Below are positions 41,914 to 53,145 of a stretch of 64,000 nucleotides of DNA, piece after piece. The stretch covers positions 875,403-939,402 of the forward strand of contig BCHH01000003.1 of NCBI GenBank assembly GCA_001599595.1, in the 5' to 3' direction. Positions within the stretch are counted from its first letter, which is position 1, and every line of letters starts with the position of its first letter. The notes below the pieces were generated by a model. It saw only the letters and a program-made list of their open reading frames with translations, ran no database searches and was not told the origin of the DNA. Position numbers and translations under genes: made by a program. The DNA is from Beverwykella pulmonaria. Its lineage: Eukaryota; Ascomycota; Dothideomycetes; Pleosporales; Melanommataceae.

Positions 41914-44178
41914 TTACAAACCCAGCGATATCACCACACCTGCAACCACCATCCAACTCCACCCCTTTATCCCGTCAACCCTCCCCGCCCCATTGGAAGG
42001 CAACGTTACCGTCTCATTTCCACCTCCACCACTCCTTCCAATCCCCGCCTCCAATATCAAATCATCCACACCACCCCCAACACCATCCAACGGCGCAACC
42101 ATGGCCATTTGACTCCAACTAAATAGTGTGTTCCTGCCCCCAAACACAAAGACCTCAAACCTTCCCTTAAACTCGTCGTTCACCCACACCCGACTCCCAT
42201 TCCTAACGTCCGTCTCAATGCGGATTTGGGCGGGGAAAGTTATAGGCACGGGAGTGTGCGTGGAACTCGTCACGTTCCACCAGATGCGGCCCGGATGTCC
42301 GGGGTCGTGGCCGTCAGATTCAGAGGTCGAGCGAAGTGGGTAGGGGAAGCCGTCGTTGGTGGTGAAAACGAGAGTGGTTGTATTTGTGGTATTCGAAGAG
42401 ACGGTTTCTACGGAGAGTGACGTATCTGGGCCAGTAAGGGTAAATGCGGAGGAAACGTTGAGGGTTAGGGTATATGGCGGGCCGTAAGATCCCTTTCCGA
42501 GTGTCGCATTCGCTAGGTCGGAGGATTCACGAGACCATGATATGAGGGGTGAGGCCTGAGATGGGGATTCAGGGTTGGTGAGCCGGCGATCGAGATTCTG
42601 ACCTGGTGCTTTGGCCGTGAGGAGGGCGAGACTAGAAGGTAGGGTAGATAGTGTGAGGTTGAGCCCTCGTGCACCGCTCCAAGCTCGCGCTGCCACCACA
42701 GGGATTCCGTCTCGCATTGCGTAATATGCCTCCAGTTGCGTAGTTGCATCGGGGCCGCTATCACTCCAAGCAGCAAGAATTGCGCCCTTGTTTGTACTCG
42801 CACCTGGTTCGAGCTGCTCCGTCACATTTACCGGGTTCACTAGAGCTGGATTCCACTGCCAGCCTGGCACGTTTGCGAAGTTCAGCTGACGCGTGTTGTT
42901 GAAGAACTGAGCATATGGTGCTGGGTTGATCGGCATGTGATCGTTCTTGAGACTCATGTATGCCCACCAGTCCTCGGAATTAATTTGATCGTAGCCCTCT
43001 TTTTGAAGCAGCAAAGGATCGGATTGTCCATATTGCCAATGCTGAATGATGATGTCCTTGGAGATGGTCAAATTCTCAGACGGCTCATGCGTTCCCCAAA
43101 TTCTGATCCTCTTCCCAGATGTCGAGTTCACAAAATCAGACATTTCATTCACGAACGAAATGTAAACGTCAGCGAGCGTGGAATCGTACTCATCAGCGCC
43201 AATATGAACTTCTTTAGTCTGAAACCAGGGCAAGAACTCGGACCAGATGGCTTTCACAGTAGGGATCGAGTCCGGGTGAGTCAGATTCAGCAGATCTTTC
43301 TTCGCCAGCGCGAGCTCGGGCTTCCATTTCGTGATTGACAGGCAATGTCCCGGGGCTTCGATTTCCGGTATCACGGTGATACCTCTTTGTGCACAGTGTT
43401 GCTGGAAGTCCTCAAAGTCTTGTCGTGAAAGTGTTTCGTTCTTGCGTATAACGATGCCCTGCAGGTCAGGATTCTCAGGGTAGAGCGAGAAATGAGAGAA
43501 TACTTTGTACCACGTCTCATTGTGACCACGATTGAGTGGGTAATTGTCGCTGGAATGGTAGTGGAACTCGGACATCTTGAAAAAAGACGCGTAGGTACAG
43601 AAATCTTTGAGGAAAGATGGTGAGTACCACTTTCGGCCGGCATCCAACATGTAGCCTCGCGTCGCATATGCCGGCGCATCAGTGGTGCGACCCGAAGGTA
43701 GTGTTGTTCCATTCGCGACTAAAAGTTCTTGGAGAAGCGTTCGAGTCCCCCAAAACATGCCTCGCGATCCGGTTCCGCCGATGTAGATGTTCTCTCCTGT
43801 GACCTCCAGCTCATACCCTTCTTCTGTCGCAACCCCATTCTCATATGTCAAAGTGCTAGCATCTCCTCTGAACTTTCCAAGAAATACACCTGACGTAGGG
43901 AATTCATCGACTTTCTCAAGCGTCCAATTGGCACCGAAGAGTTGTGAGATGTCTTGGCGGAAGGTTTCTGCGAACTCGTATGCAGTGGGTGGTATGAGCG
44001 TCAGACCTTCCGTATCGACGTGGTCCACGAATGAGTTCAAGATGTAAATCGTCTTCGACGTCTCCGCAATCGAGAAAGTTGTCGCGGAAGTATTGCTGGC
44101 CGTCCATTGAACAGGCGGAAGAGACTGGAGAGCAGCGGCTACGCCAACGAACACAAACAAAATCCGAAATATCATCAT
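41914..44178 (-). CDS. Beta-N-acetylhexosaminidase, glycoside hydrolase family 20
   Basis: Removes terminal N-acetylglucosamine/galactosamine from chitin oligomers or glycans outside the cell. Single exon, 754 aa. Signal peptide MMIFRILFVFVGVAAALQSL. The N-terminal GH20b-like domain ends around GMFWGTRTLLQELL. The catalytic barrel has ATRGYMLDAGRKWYSPSFLK, EFHYHSSDNYPL, VIPEIEAPGHC, and the paired acidic residues in EVHIGADEYDS, where D-E are the assisting and catalytic residues. A tryptophan-rich pocket (PGWQWNP) follows. A C-terminal extension of about 200 residues ends in a hydrophobic tail (WSWMVVAGVVISLGL), suggesting GPI or membrane anchoring. Many N-glycosylation sequons are present. 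Confidence 0.93.
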   Translation of the reverse strand: MMIFRILFVFVGVAAALQSLPPVQWTASNTSATTFSIAETSKTIYILNSFVDHVDTEGLTLIPPTAYEFAETFRQDISQLFGANWTLEKVDEFPTSGVFLGKFRGDASTLTYENGVATEEGYELEVTGENIYIGGTGSRGMFWGTRTLLQELLVANGTTLPSGRTTDAPAYATRGYMLDAGRKWYSPSFLKDFCTYASFFKMSEFHYHSSDNYPLNRGHNETWYKVFSHFSLYPENPDLQGIVIRKNETLSRQDFEDFQQHCAQRGITVIPEIEAPGHCLSITKWKPELALAKKDLLNLTHPDSIPTVKAIWSEFLPWFQTKEVHIGADEYDSTLADVYISFVNEMSDFVNSTSGKRIRIWGTHEPSENLTISKDIIIQHWQYGQSDPLLLQKEGYDQINSEDWWAYMSLKNDHMPINPAPYAQFFNNTRQLNFANVPGWQWNPALVNPVNVTEQLEPGASTNKGAILAAWSDSGPDATTQLEAYYAMRDGIPVVAARAWSGARGLNLTLSTLPSSLALLTAKAPGQNLDRRLTNPESPSQASPLISWSRESSDLANATLGKGSYGPPYTLTLNVSSAFTLTGPDTSLSVETVSSNTTNTTTLVFTTNDGFPYPLRSTSESDGHDPGHPGRIWWNVTSSTHTPVPITFPAQIRIETDVRNGSRVWVNDEFKGRFEVFVFGGRNTLFSWSQMAMVAPLDGVGGGVDDLILEAGIGRSGGGGNETVTLPSNGAGRVDGIKGWSWMVVAGVVISLGL

Positions 44179-44947
44179 AACGAAATTTCAGAGAGCGATT
44201 CGAGCTACCCTGAAGCTGCTGACAGGCGACGTCCAAGTATTTGTATCTGGATGCAGGTACGCGGCAGAGATTCAACCGGTTACTGGGTTTTGCCAGCAAA
44301 CTCGACCGGGATACCAGCCATCGTTAATTATTATTTGTCGCTGTTCCCCGCATCTTACTCACTTGTCAATGTAACCCTTGCAGGAGAGCCAAGATCATGG
44401 ACGTGACAGTAAGATAGCTAATAGAGTCGTGGAGGAACTTAGAGATGGCTGGGAGTTACATCGCGGCGATCAGAACTCGCGATAGCGGTCTTTGTAACGA
44501 TACGGCTTCCCGACTCCGGCATACTCAATATAGTTTTCCGCATTACCTGTCAATATGGCGATAGCCCACAACTTGAGATGGAGATGAAGCTGTGTGTGAG
44601 GAGGAGCTGAGATGTGTTGCGGAAGAGCAGCTTGGCGTTCGACTTTTAGTTCACAGTTTAGGAAGGCGCTGGGCTAGGTTGGCTGGATCGAGAAGGACCA
44701 TCAAAAATCAATGCATCATAGAGTCAGCATGACATGTCAGCATATCGTGCGTATTCCTATGTTCAGGATACTGATAGGATGAAGGTTGTGATTGCTGTTT
44801 ACCATTGCTACTAAAGCGAAATGCTAGCAACTAAGCCAACTAGAATCCGTACGCACAAGAAGTATTTTAGCAGAGAACATATAATCACAAAAGTTGCAGA
44901 GGAGAATCGTCAAGCCGCTCACATGGTCAAAAACATTTGTGCATCTC
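44179..44947. other. Intergenic, no gene seen
   Basis: About 770 bp between the GH20 start and the stop codon of the oxygenase gene on the same strand. Promoter sequence of GH20 is expected here. No element assigned. Confidence 0.35.
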
Positions 44948-46031
44948 TCAATACGTTGCTGTCAACCTCCTAACCAGATACTCCCCGCTCTTGATCCCCT
45001 CATACTTTTTCCCCGTCTCCTCATACGTCCCCGGGATTGCCTCAATCATCCTCTCAAAGTTTGGATTGCAGAAGTACGCTATTGAGTACCTTGGAGGATA
45101 CGTATCTGCATCAGCATCTTCTAAATTCGGCGGTGGCTGAATTACGCGGTGTTTCGTCGACTTGATCGTATCGTTCGACCACCGCGCCAGCAAGTCTCCA
45201 GCGTTGATGACTATGGTATCCGGGATGGGGGTGGCGTCGACCCAAGTGCCTTTGGGTGAGCGTACTTGGAGGCCCCCGCGAGAGTCTTGGAAAAGCAGGG
45301 TCAACGAACCATAGTCACTATGCTCGCCGGCGCGGACCTGCACCTGGCCATCATCCCTCTTGAAGACCGATTTAGGGACCTCAGGGTAGTGCAACAATCT
45401 CAGCGTGTTGTCTCCCCCATCTGTGAACCCATCAAACCAGCTCTCCTCGATACCCATGCCTTGCGCAATCGCCCGCATAAGCTGAACATGTAGCGCTTTA
45501 CATGTATCATGGAAGTTAATCATGACCTCCTTGAACACCTTTGCCTCCTCGTCGCCTTCAGTCGGTGGCCACATGTTGGGCATGCCTGGCTCTCCTTCCC
45601 GGCCGATCTCAATGGACTCCTTCAAATCAGGTACTTGCTCCCGCAGCGCTGCTACATCTTCTACATTTTCCATGTCCGTGACCTTCTCCCGACCCTGCGC
45701 TGTGTATCCACGATTCGCCTCTGGGGAGTACCACGCCAGCGCATCTTTCTGCTCCTTGGGGCGGGCGAAGAATTTTGCTGAGTGCGCGAAGACGGTAGCG
45801 AGTGTCGCGGGGGGTATTCCGTGGTTCTTGAGGTAAATGAAGCCTGCGTTCTGGAAGCCATTGAGAACCGCTTTTGCGGTGGATTTCTGCGCCGATGCGT
45901 CACCGGAGAGGAAGGCAGAGAAGTCTATGAGCTAGGGCTGTGAGCGCGAGGCTTGCGATAGGTAGATGGATGCGTACGGGAATGACCAGGTCGTCCTTCG
46001 CCACGGCGGAATCTACTATAATCCCTGCCAT
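44948..46031 (-). CDS. 2-oxoglutarate/Fe(II) dioxygenase, isopenicillin N synthase-like
   Basis: Exons (minus) 46031-45978 and 45931-44948 give 345 aa. The N-terminal DIOX_N part reads VIPLIDFSAFLSGD and FQNAGFIYLKNHGIP. The C-terminal jelly roll has the iron triad H-x-D...H: AGEHSDYGSLTLLFQD and STKHRVIQPP. The co-substrate arginine is in PPRYSIAYF (R-x-S). All catalytic residues are in place. Such enzymes hydroxylate, desaturate or cyclise small molecules. No biosynthetic backbone gene is near, so the substrate stays open. Cytosolic, no targeting signal seen. Confidence 0.9.
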
Positions 46032-47794
46032 TGTGAGTAAGGCACCGGTCTGTTAGTGGGCGATATGCTCCTTTTGAAAGGGACAAGCTCTAGGTTTTTA
46101 TACGTAGAGCAATGTCGATGTAGACTGTTACAGCGATATGCTCAGGTGAGAAGCGCACGTTTGGCGGCGACCTCCGTGAAGGTATGAACAGTCGACCTCG
46201 GGGAAGACTTGGGCGAAGGCTAAGCCCAATGTGGCATGTTGATACGCATGCCGATAAGGCTGTGGACTCAACACCAAGACTCGGACCTGTCTCGGACTCA
46301 TCGGACTCTTTACTTGAGACAGCCTCCATCCCTTTGGCAGAGTACACGAATCTAGTATTCAAACTCGGTGGATGCTGAAGCTGGGGATTGCAGCCCCTAA
46401 GAGCCTTCAGGCACCTCAACGTGGGCCCCTCGGCGGGAACATGAATCCTCTTCCTTCTCCCACAACAATATCTCTTCATCCTCCGCCCCAGTCTTGACAA
46501 TCTCCTCTGTGGTAGCAAGTCTGTCGACGCGGAGCTCATCCTTGGTGACAGGAGGATTCGTCTCCAACCTATCCCATTTCAGATATTGAAAACGGGTCTC
46601 GTCAAACAAAAAGAAAGCCTGATCGAGTACTTTACGTCTTCAAGTACTGTTTCATTTGAGGGCCAGTACTTAGCGCAATCATCCCGTTGGTACTTCAAAG
46701 TAGTAGCACGGAATAAGCCGCACCACCTTGTGCACCAGGGGTTATTTTCAAGGAGCTTTTAGTGTATCTAAAGTGTGCTGCTGTTGACAAGGAGCAGTTT
46801 TCAGAACCTCCCGCTCCCTTGCAACTTGTCGCTACTACAACTCCTGGGCACATAGATTTTCGACCTAGCGGTTAACTCTGGGCTGCAGTGCCGGGAAGAA
46901 GCCGCCGTCGTCCATGGACACTATCGTCCGATAGAGGTAGCGCCCATGAAGATATACCATGTGGTCCTCAACAACGGCACGAGTGATTGCTGGGTGCTGG
47001 ACGGAGAGAGGGCGGCTGTTCATCTAATTCTAGATGGTGCTGGTGCAGACAGGAGGCGCCTGGGAGGAGGCGGGCCTAGGATAGGAATAGGGAAGAGGTC
47101 GAAGAAGTTCATTACGATGGGTGAGGAGGAGAGGACTCAAAACAGGAGTGGGTTGGGGTAAGATAGAGATGGGGAGAAGAAATTACTATCAGCAGTGAAG
47201 GTTTGCTGGTTGGTTGTTGCTGTGCAGTCGCTGCTGGTTACCAGTCGTTAATATCTTCTCTCAGTTTGAAGTTGACATTAAAACAAAGCACTGCACTGCG
47301 TCGTACACTTTGAATATTGAATTGTGTGCGCTCAACAACAATGAGCTAACACGGTCTCAAAATTCACATCGCGCTCTTTGACAATACATCGACACAAATT
47401 GCTTAAACTGCTGTCGAGAGCTGTCATCTCAACACCGTCGGACATGCCACCGCTTGAACACAGACAGTAGCCTCGACTATAAAAAAGCCTCAACACACAG
47501 ACCCACGCCAGCTTTGAATGGAGGAAGAAAAGCACAGCGATAAATACATCTCACTCCTGTTTCTACTTGAGCGATTTTTGGGCATGAGGGGGACGAGATA
47601 TGACGAGATGGAATGGAACTATTTCGCTGAGGGGATTTATTCTACAGAAATTGGACAAGGACGAACACTCACCGTGAACCTAGACGAGGCATCATGGCTC
47701 CAGCACGCCATTTCCTCCCACACTGTGGTCGACCTTGCCTTCTTCCTTCTCGAATACTTAAGCGAGCCATCCGCGATGTCGCATGACTATTGTA
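46032..47794. other. Long intergenic region, no supported gene
   Basis: About 1.8 kb. The 149-codon minus frame at 46090-46539 and shorter frames at 46397-46609 and 46946-47161 lack domains and splice context. Nothing else recognised. Confidence 0.35.
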
Positions 47795-48643
47795 CTACGC
47801 CAACCTCCTATGCAGCGGCCAAACCCCCATGTGCCTCCAGAAGCCCCTCGAGTCGAGCTTCCGTCCCAAAACTCCCATCTCCCTCGGCAGCGCCTTCACG
47901 CCCTCCTCATCCATGAGCTCGGCGACCCACTTCGCAAACAGCAATCTCTGCTCCACCTGCTTTTCATTCTCCTTCTCATCTTCTGCCATCGCGCTAAAGC
48001 TCATGATGAGATCATACCAGTCATACACCCTCATATCCGCAATGGCCCATCTCTTCCCCGGCGTAAAATTTCTATGCGTAGCCACAATAGCCCTCGCTAC
48101 GTCCTCCCCGTGCACGAAATGCACCGCCTTCCTCTTTCGCACATCCTCTTTATTCTTCGCTAATCTTGGAATCCAGCTCCTAGGTTTTCGCTCGCCACCG
48201 TACAGACCAGAGAGATTCAGCACACAGCCATCAACACACTCGCGCAGCTCATCCTCCGCAATGGCACGCGGATCAGACGAATCATACGCAGAGTCCTCGG
48301 TGCTCCAGTCATCGCACTGGTTGAAGATTCCCGTCGAGCCGAGTTGTATCCACTTGTTTTCTTCTCCATGGACAGAGCGGTACAGAGATGTGATGTGTTT
48401 CGACTGGCCGTGTCCCGTGAGCGGGAACGTAATAAGCACTGTACTCGCAGTGGGGAGTCGCTTGTACGGCTCTTCATCTTTAGATTCAGAATCGAATGTA
48501 AACGGAATGGTGCCGTTTCTTCCCGTTGTTGTCGTCTCCGCATGCGAGATCTTCTCGACATCCAGTTGCGGGATGAGGAATATGGATGTCCATCCAGCGC
48601 CCAGGATTAGAAGGTCCACTTCGTGCGGCTTTTGGCGCAGCAT
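47795..48643 (-). CDS. NAD(P)-binding Rossmann-fold protein, atypical SDR/epimerase-like
   Basis: Single exon, 282 aa. The N-terminal dinucleotide loop reads DLLILGAGWTSIFLIPQL (G-x-G-x-x-S), as in YeeZ-like atypical short-chain dehydrogenases. Later landmarks are VLITFPLTGHGQ, WIQLGSTGIFN (strand 5 with Ser-Thr), LNLSGLYGGERKPRSW and VHFVHGEDVARAIVA. These match extended/atypical SDR proteins of the epimerase superfamily. The Y-x-x-x-K catalytic pair is not clearly present, so catalysis is uncertain. The opposite strand is also open over nearly the same span, but this frame has the coherent fold. Confidence 0.78.
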   Translation of the reverse strand: MLRQKPHEVDLLILGAGWTSIFLIPQLDVEKISHAETTTTGRNGTIPFTFDSESKDEEPYKRLPTASTVLITFPLTGHGQSKHITSLYRSVHGEENKWIQLGSTGIFNQCDDWSTEDSAYDSSDPRAIAEDELRECVDGCVLNLSGLYGGERKPRSWIPRLAKNKEDVRKRKAVHFVHGEDVARAIVATHRNFTPGKRWAIADMRVYDWYDLIMSFSAMAEDEKENEKQVEQRLLFAKWVAELMDEEGVKALPREMGVLGRKLDSRGFWRHMGVWPLHRRLA

Positions 48644-49398
48644 CTTGAGGATGATTGTTGGTCTTTTGAATGTATATATATATTAGCCCTAGTGATGTAG
48701 TAGGGTGACATTTTCTTATGTTGACAATGGAGGACGAGTTCAAATGGATTAAGGTTTCCCATTGTGCGGTCATGACATGCAGTGGAACTGTGGACAGCCG
48801 TGGCACTAGTCTATACATGGTTAGCGGTATAAATGTTCCAAGATTCGTTGCCACAAAGCACTCAGAGCTATTCAACAATATTGATAGTTGCACTCACTAC
48901 TCCGGTAGACATTGTTAGAATTCTCCATTGCCCCAAAGAAAATCTAAACGCGAGGGGGTATCAGAACAAGCTCGTAGTTGATGAAAAACCTGCCACTGAT
49001 TTCAGTTTTCACCATAACCATGGAGGTCAAAGCTTCTCAATAAGCAAGTACAAGGGAACAGACTTACTTCTTTCTATTATGAAGTAAGTATGAATCCGTG
49101 TTCGGCACTATGCTGGTACTTTCACATTTACTTGGAGTGTGCGCCTGGTGAGGAGGCAAGGACGCGGGAGGAATTCTCGATGACTAATATTGAGTGGATA
49201 AAAGACGAGAAAACATGAGACACAAAAGTCCATACTTCTCCTTAACCATAAATCATTCATGGACGAGCAGTTCTCAATACGGACTCATCTACTTATAAAC
49301 CGTGTAAATACTGTCTATTCGAGCTCAAAGCGGTATCCGCGACAGAAGACCACCAACGCCTTCAATGCTAGAATAACTTTCATAACTTCATGGGCTAG
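48644..49398. other. Intergenic, no gene seen
   Basis: A TATATATATATT run lies near 48671, about 30 bp upstream of the Rossmann-protein ATG (minus strand). The rest shows no supported gene. Confidence 0.35.
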
Positions 49399-50860
49399 CT
49401 ACTGCGCAGCGCACTGTGGACCGCCCTCCTCTTCGTCTTCCCATTCAGCACCAGCGCGCGGATCACCGCTTCCCGCGCCGAAATCTTCCATGTCAGCATC
49501 GGACTCGAAATCTACCTCTTCGACCTCCTCTGGTGGTGTTTCGGGTTTCGCTGGCGGCGGGAGAGCGTCTCGGAGTTTCTTCAGAGCTTCGTCATTCTTG
49601 AGCCAACCGTCTTCGGGGAAGTCGATGTCGACGACGAGGTACAAGTCTCCCTTGGCATCGCTCTTCTTCTTTGGCATACCTTCTCCGGGAACCTTTAGTA
49701 CTTGGCCTGGTCGCAGGACCTTGCCATTTGGTTGTTTGACGTGTAGTTGAATGCCTCGACCATCGAGATGTGTCAGCACGACTCGGTTAAACCCTGTGAG
49801 TGCCTCTACCAGGCTGATCTTCAGCTCGGCTCTCAGATCGTCACCAGCACGCTCGAAGACCTCGTGCTCTGCCTCGTCGAGTGAGAAGATGATGTCTCCG
49901 GGTTCTTGATCGGGTAGTTGATCGGCTTCGCCAGCAAGGACAATCCGGTCGCCTTGCCGTGCACCACGCGGAATGTAGAGTTCTAGGACGTTCTTGGCTT
50001 CAGTGACCTTCTTTCCCTTGCACTTTTTGCATCGCTCTTTGTCTTTGAAGAGTTGACCTGACCCGGAGCAAGTGCTGCACGCAACAGTCTCTTGCGTAAC
50101 CAGGCCGGGTCCGACCTGACGTAGGACTTGTTTGGCACCTAGATCATGTCAGGAGCGAACTTGGAGAAAGTGGACAAGGATAATCGTACCTCGTCCGCCA
50201 CAGACGCTGCAAGCATGCGGCTTCGCGTTCTGCTTTCCGCCCGAGCCTTTGCACGTGGAGCAAACGACATTCTTCGTATTCGAGAACTTTGTTGTTTTGC
50301 CCTTGTACAGCTCCTCCAGAGTGACTTCGTATTCTTGCTCCACACTCCGTCCCTTCCGCGGAACATTCCTGCCCCCAGGTCCTCCGGGCATCCCGCCCAT
50401 ACCGCCCATACCAGGCATCCCACCAAAGTTCATGCCGCCGCCGAACATCTGCGCAAAGATGTCGTCGATGTCGGGTTCGCCACCCATTCCACCGCCCCTG
50501 CTGGGATCAAACGCAGCCATGCCGTGTGTATCGTAGAGGTGTCGCTTCTCCTCATCGTACAGGATTTCGTAGGCTTGCTTCGCGGCTTTGAACCGGACTT
50601 CGGCTTCTTCGCGGTCACCGTGTGCGACTTTGTCGGGGTGATGTGCCAGTGCGGCCTATTTGCAGTCTATCAGTAAGACACTCTCGTGTGATTGGAGCAC
50701 ACCGAGGCGTGAGGTAAAGGCAAACGAACCTTGTGATAGGCTTTCTTGATCTCGGTTTTGCTGGCACCGGTGGTGATGCCCAGAACCTCTGTATATGTGA
50801 GCTTGGATACTGCAAATGGAATGGCAGTAGCGTACCGTATAGATCAATTTCGACGTCCAT
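49399..50860 (-). CDS. Type I DnaJ (Hsp40) co-chaperone with CaaX box, Ydj1/Xdj1-like
   Basis: Stimulates Hsp70 ATPase and delivers unfolded clients. Exons (minus) 50860-50836, 50788-50730, 50655-50190 and 50138-49399 give 429 aa. The J domain (residues 5-70) has KKAYHKAALAHHPDKV with the HPD motif. A Gly/Met-rich linker follows (FGGGMNFGGMPGMGGMGG). Four zinc-binding repeats come next: CSTCKGSG, CSVCGGRG, CSTCSGSG and CKKCKGKK. The substrate-binding domain includes LYIPRGARQGDRIVL and QVLKVPGEGMP. The last four residues are CAAQ, a CaaX prenylation signal as in Ydj1. That places it at the cytosolic face of membranes. Sequence details suggest Xdj1-type rather than the main Mas5/Ydj1, but this is uncertain. 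Confidence 0.92.
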
Positions 50861-51718
50861 ATCGTGTACTGCAAGAAAATATTAACCATGATTTCATCAA
50901 ATGGCGGATGGCGGGGCTTAGCTCACATTTGGACTTTTGGGGGGTGCGTTAAGAAGGAAGCAAAAGAGGCGGCTCTCAGTCGGATAATATATACACGAAA
51001 AGGGAAATGCTAGTGGGGAAGCCTTGTGTTGAAAATCCATGAGGCAACGAACCTCAACGAGATCTCGGAAGGGAGGGGGAAAGATCTTCCGAAGGCGGTA
51101 AGAGCTTTCTGTCATGGACGTGGCTGATGGCTGTGGCTGTTGCCAAGCTAGCACGTGCAGCACTATTCCCCGGCGCTTACACAGCCTTGGCAAGCCGACT
51201 ATCGTAAATCGCGAAAGAGCTTCCAATTTCCGAAGTTCGCTGTGAAGTGTCTTTTGGCAGACGTTGATTTACGATTTGGTAAAAGGGTAAGACGGCAACA
51301 TTCCAAGTCTTACAGCCAAATGTTCTATCCATCTACCTCTTCTGAGATTCGCGCTGGTTGGCAAAGGTGAGAAACTCGAGAAATAATGAATGGATGCACG
51401 GTCCTCCTTAGGTCAGCCTATCGCGCGAGAGACTACCTCAGATCAACCTCAGCCCTAGTGGATAATTCCCATCCAAGGAACTCGGCCTATGAAAAGCTGC
51501 GCCAAGATGTGAATTGCATGCGTTGTAGCCCGGAAAGGGCCCCTCCTGTCGCAACCCCATGCTTCCAACGAACTCCCCTAGGAGCACAGCCGTCAGCCCC
51601 CATGAGCGCTGAAGGTAAAAGACGAAGTCACTCCCTCGTGCTTCCACCGCAGTATTTTCCTACGCCCCCCAACTTCTTATCCCTATATCTGAACCTCCAG
51701 CTTCGAAAGCCGGACTTC
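50861..51718. other. Divergent upstream region of DnaJ and Mid2-like genes
   Basis: About 860 bp between ATG 50860 (minus) and ATG 51719 (plus). A plus frame from 51386 is continuous with the next gene but precedes its signal peptide, so it is taken as leader. Confidence 0.35.
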
Positions 51719-52642
51719 ATGATGGTGCTACGAAGATCCTCTTGCTTTGTGCTTGTCTGTTCGTGGATTGCCCTAACCATTCCCACCGTCCTGGGCCAAA
51801 CATGTTATAAACCGGATGGGTCGCCTGCGAACGACACGGAGATGATGCCTTGTCCGCAGGCTGGACTAGAGTCGATATGTTGCGCACTCAATCGAACGGT
51901 TCCTGTTGGTGGTGATACCGCCGCGGGCAACGCAAAAGATGAGTGCATGCCCAACGGTCTTTGCTCGAGCCGATATATTAGCCAGGGATACGAACGACAA
52001 TCATATTGGAGGAACTACTGTACCGAAAAGGATTGGACTTCTGGAAAATGTCTGAACGTCTGTTCGCAAAATGTATGTTGAATTGTCATTGTGATTTCAA
52101 TCGAATGGATGGAATACTGACTGTATGTACAGAGACTTGGAGGGAGTGAATCGAGTAATGTTCCTCTGACCCCCTGCGACGGAACGGGCAATTCCACGAA
52201 ATGGTGTTGCGGAGTCGGATGTTCCTGTGCCGATGAAGCCAACGTCGTCAGCCTACCTGCCATCCTAGGCGAACCTTTAGCCACAGCATCGTCATCGATA
52301 CCGCCCACGAGTACTGCTACGCCGTTGTCATCATCGTCACCAGTCGCTTCATCCAATACTGCAACTCAGGACTCGAATCAAAACACCAAGAATGGCGGAC
52401 TCTCCAGCGGCGCTAAGGCAGGCATAGGTGTTGCCGTGGCTATCGCAGTACTGTCTCTTCTTGGACTGGGCTTGTTTGCCTGGAAAGCATTACAGTGGAA
52501 AAAGAAAGCAGCCACTGCTGAGAAGAGCAACGGTTCCACATACAAGTACGCTCACAATGCGCCTACGGTGTATTATGAGCTACCGCCTGCGCCACCTGCC
52601 GAATTGTTGTCGGCGAAGTATGCTCGTCCAGAGATGTCTTAA
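51719..52642 (+). CDS. Mid2/wall-sensor-like single-pass surface protein
   Basis: Exons 51719-52072 and 52133-52642 give 287 aa. ATG 51719 is chosen because it begins a signal peptide (MMVLRRSSCFVLVCSWIA...LG). The extracellular part starts QTCYKPDGSPANDTEMMPC and is cysteine-rich (ICC, ECMPNGLC, NYC, CSQN, WCCGVGCSC). A Ser/Thr-rich stalk follows (SSSIPPTSTATPLSSSSPV), then a single membrane helix (AGIGVAVAIAVLSLLGLGLF) and a basic cytosolic tail with tyrosines. The plan is that of Mid2/Wsc-type sensors, and many Pezizomycotina carry such proteins. Sensor function is inference. Confidence 0.82.
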
Positions 52643-53145
52643 TGTGTAGAAAAATGCGAAATGTACGCTAGACTTGTACACTAGACTGGAGAAGATTTAC
52701 TACTTGGGTAAAACCACTGGGAATGGAAGGCAATAGAGATGATAGTGAAGACGAAGATACAACCAACATGAGAGATATAATACGCAGAGGAAAATATCCC
52801 GCCATATACACACCGCCTAATTTGAGATACTCTCTACATTCAAGTTTTATCCTGTTGCTTTCGCGTGAGATACGGTCGCTAAAAGTGAATACAATCCGGT
52901 AGAAACAGGAGATCTCTCCGTCCTCTCGCGCGAGCAATGCCCATGGAGTAGAGTCCTGGTAATCTTAACTTTGTTTGCTGTCGTCGCAGCATGATACACT
53001 TGTATGTCAATGAGGGGTCGGTTTCACAGGTCTGGATCGGAATAACCAGATCCGATATGCGAAGCCCAAAGGCGGTGAAGGTCGGCAGATGTAACTTTTT
53101 GGTAATCGAGACCCATGCCTTTGAGTACTTCTATCGAACTTACAA
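52643..53145. other. Intergenic, no gene seen
   Basis: The 3' region of the surface-protein gene and upstream region of the tRNA synthetase. No supported frame. Confidence 0.35.

Noticed and set aside
47790..48686. Long plus-strand open frame (about 298 codons) across the Rossmann-protein gene
   Set aside because: It mirrors the minus-strand gene. The minus frame has a coherent nucleotide-binding fold (GAGWTSIF), whereas the plus frame is Ser-rich with no domain.
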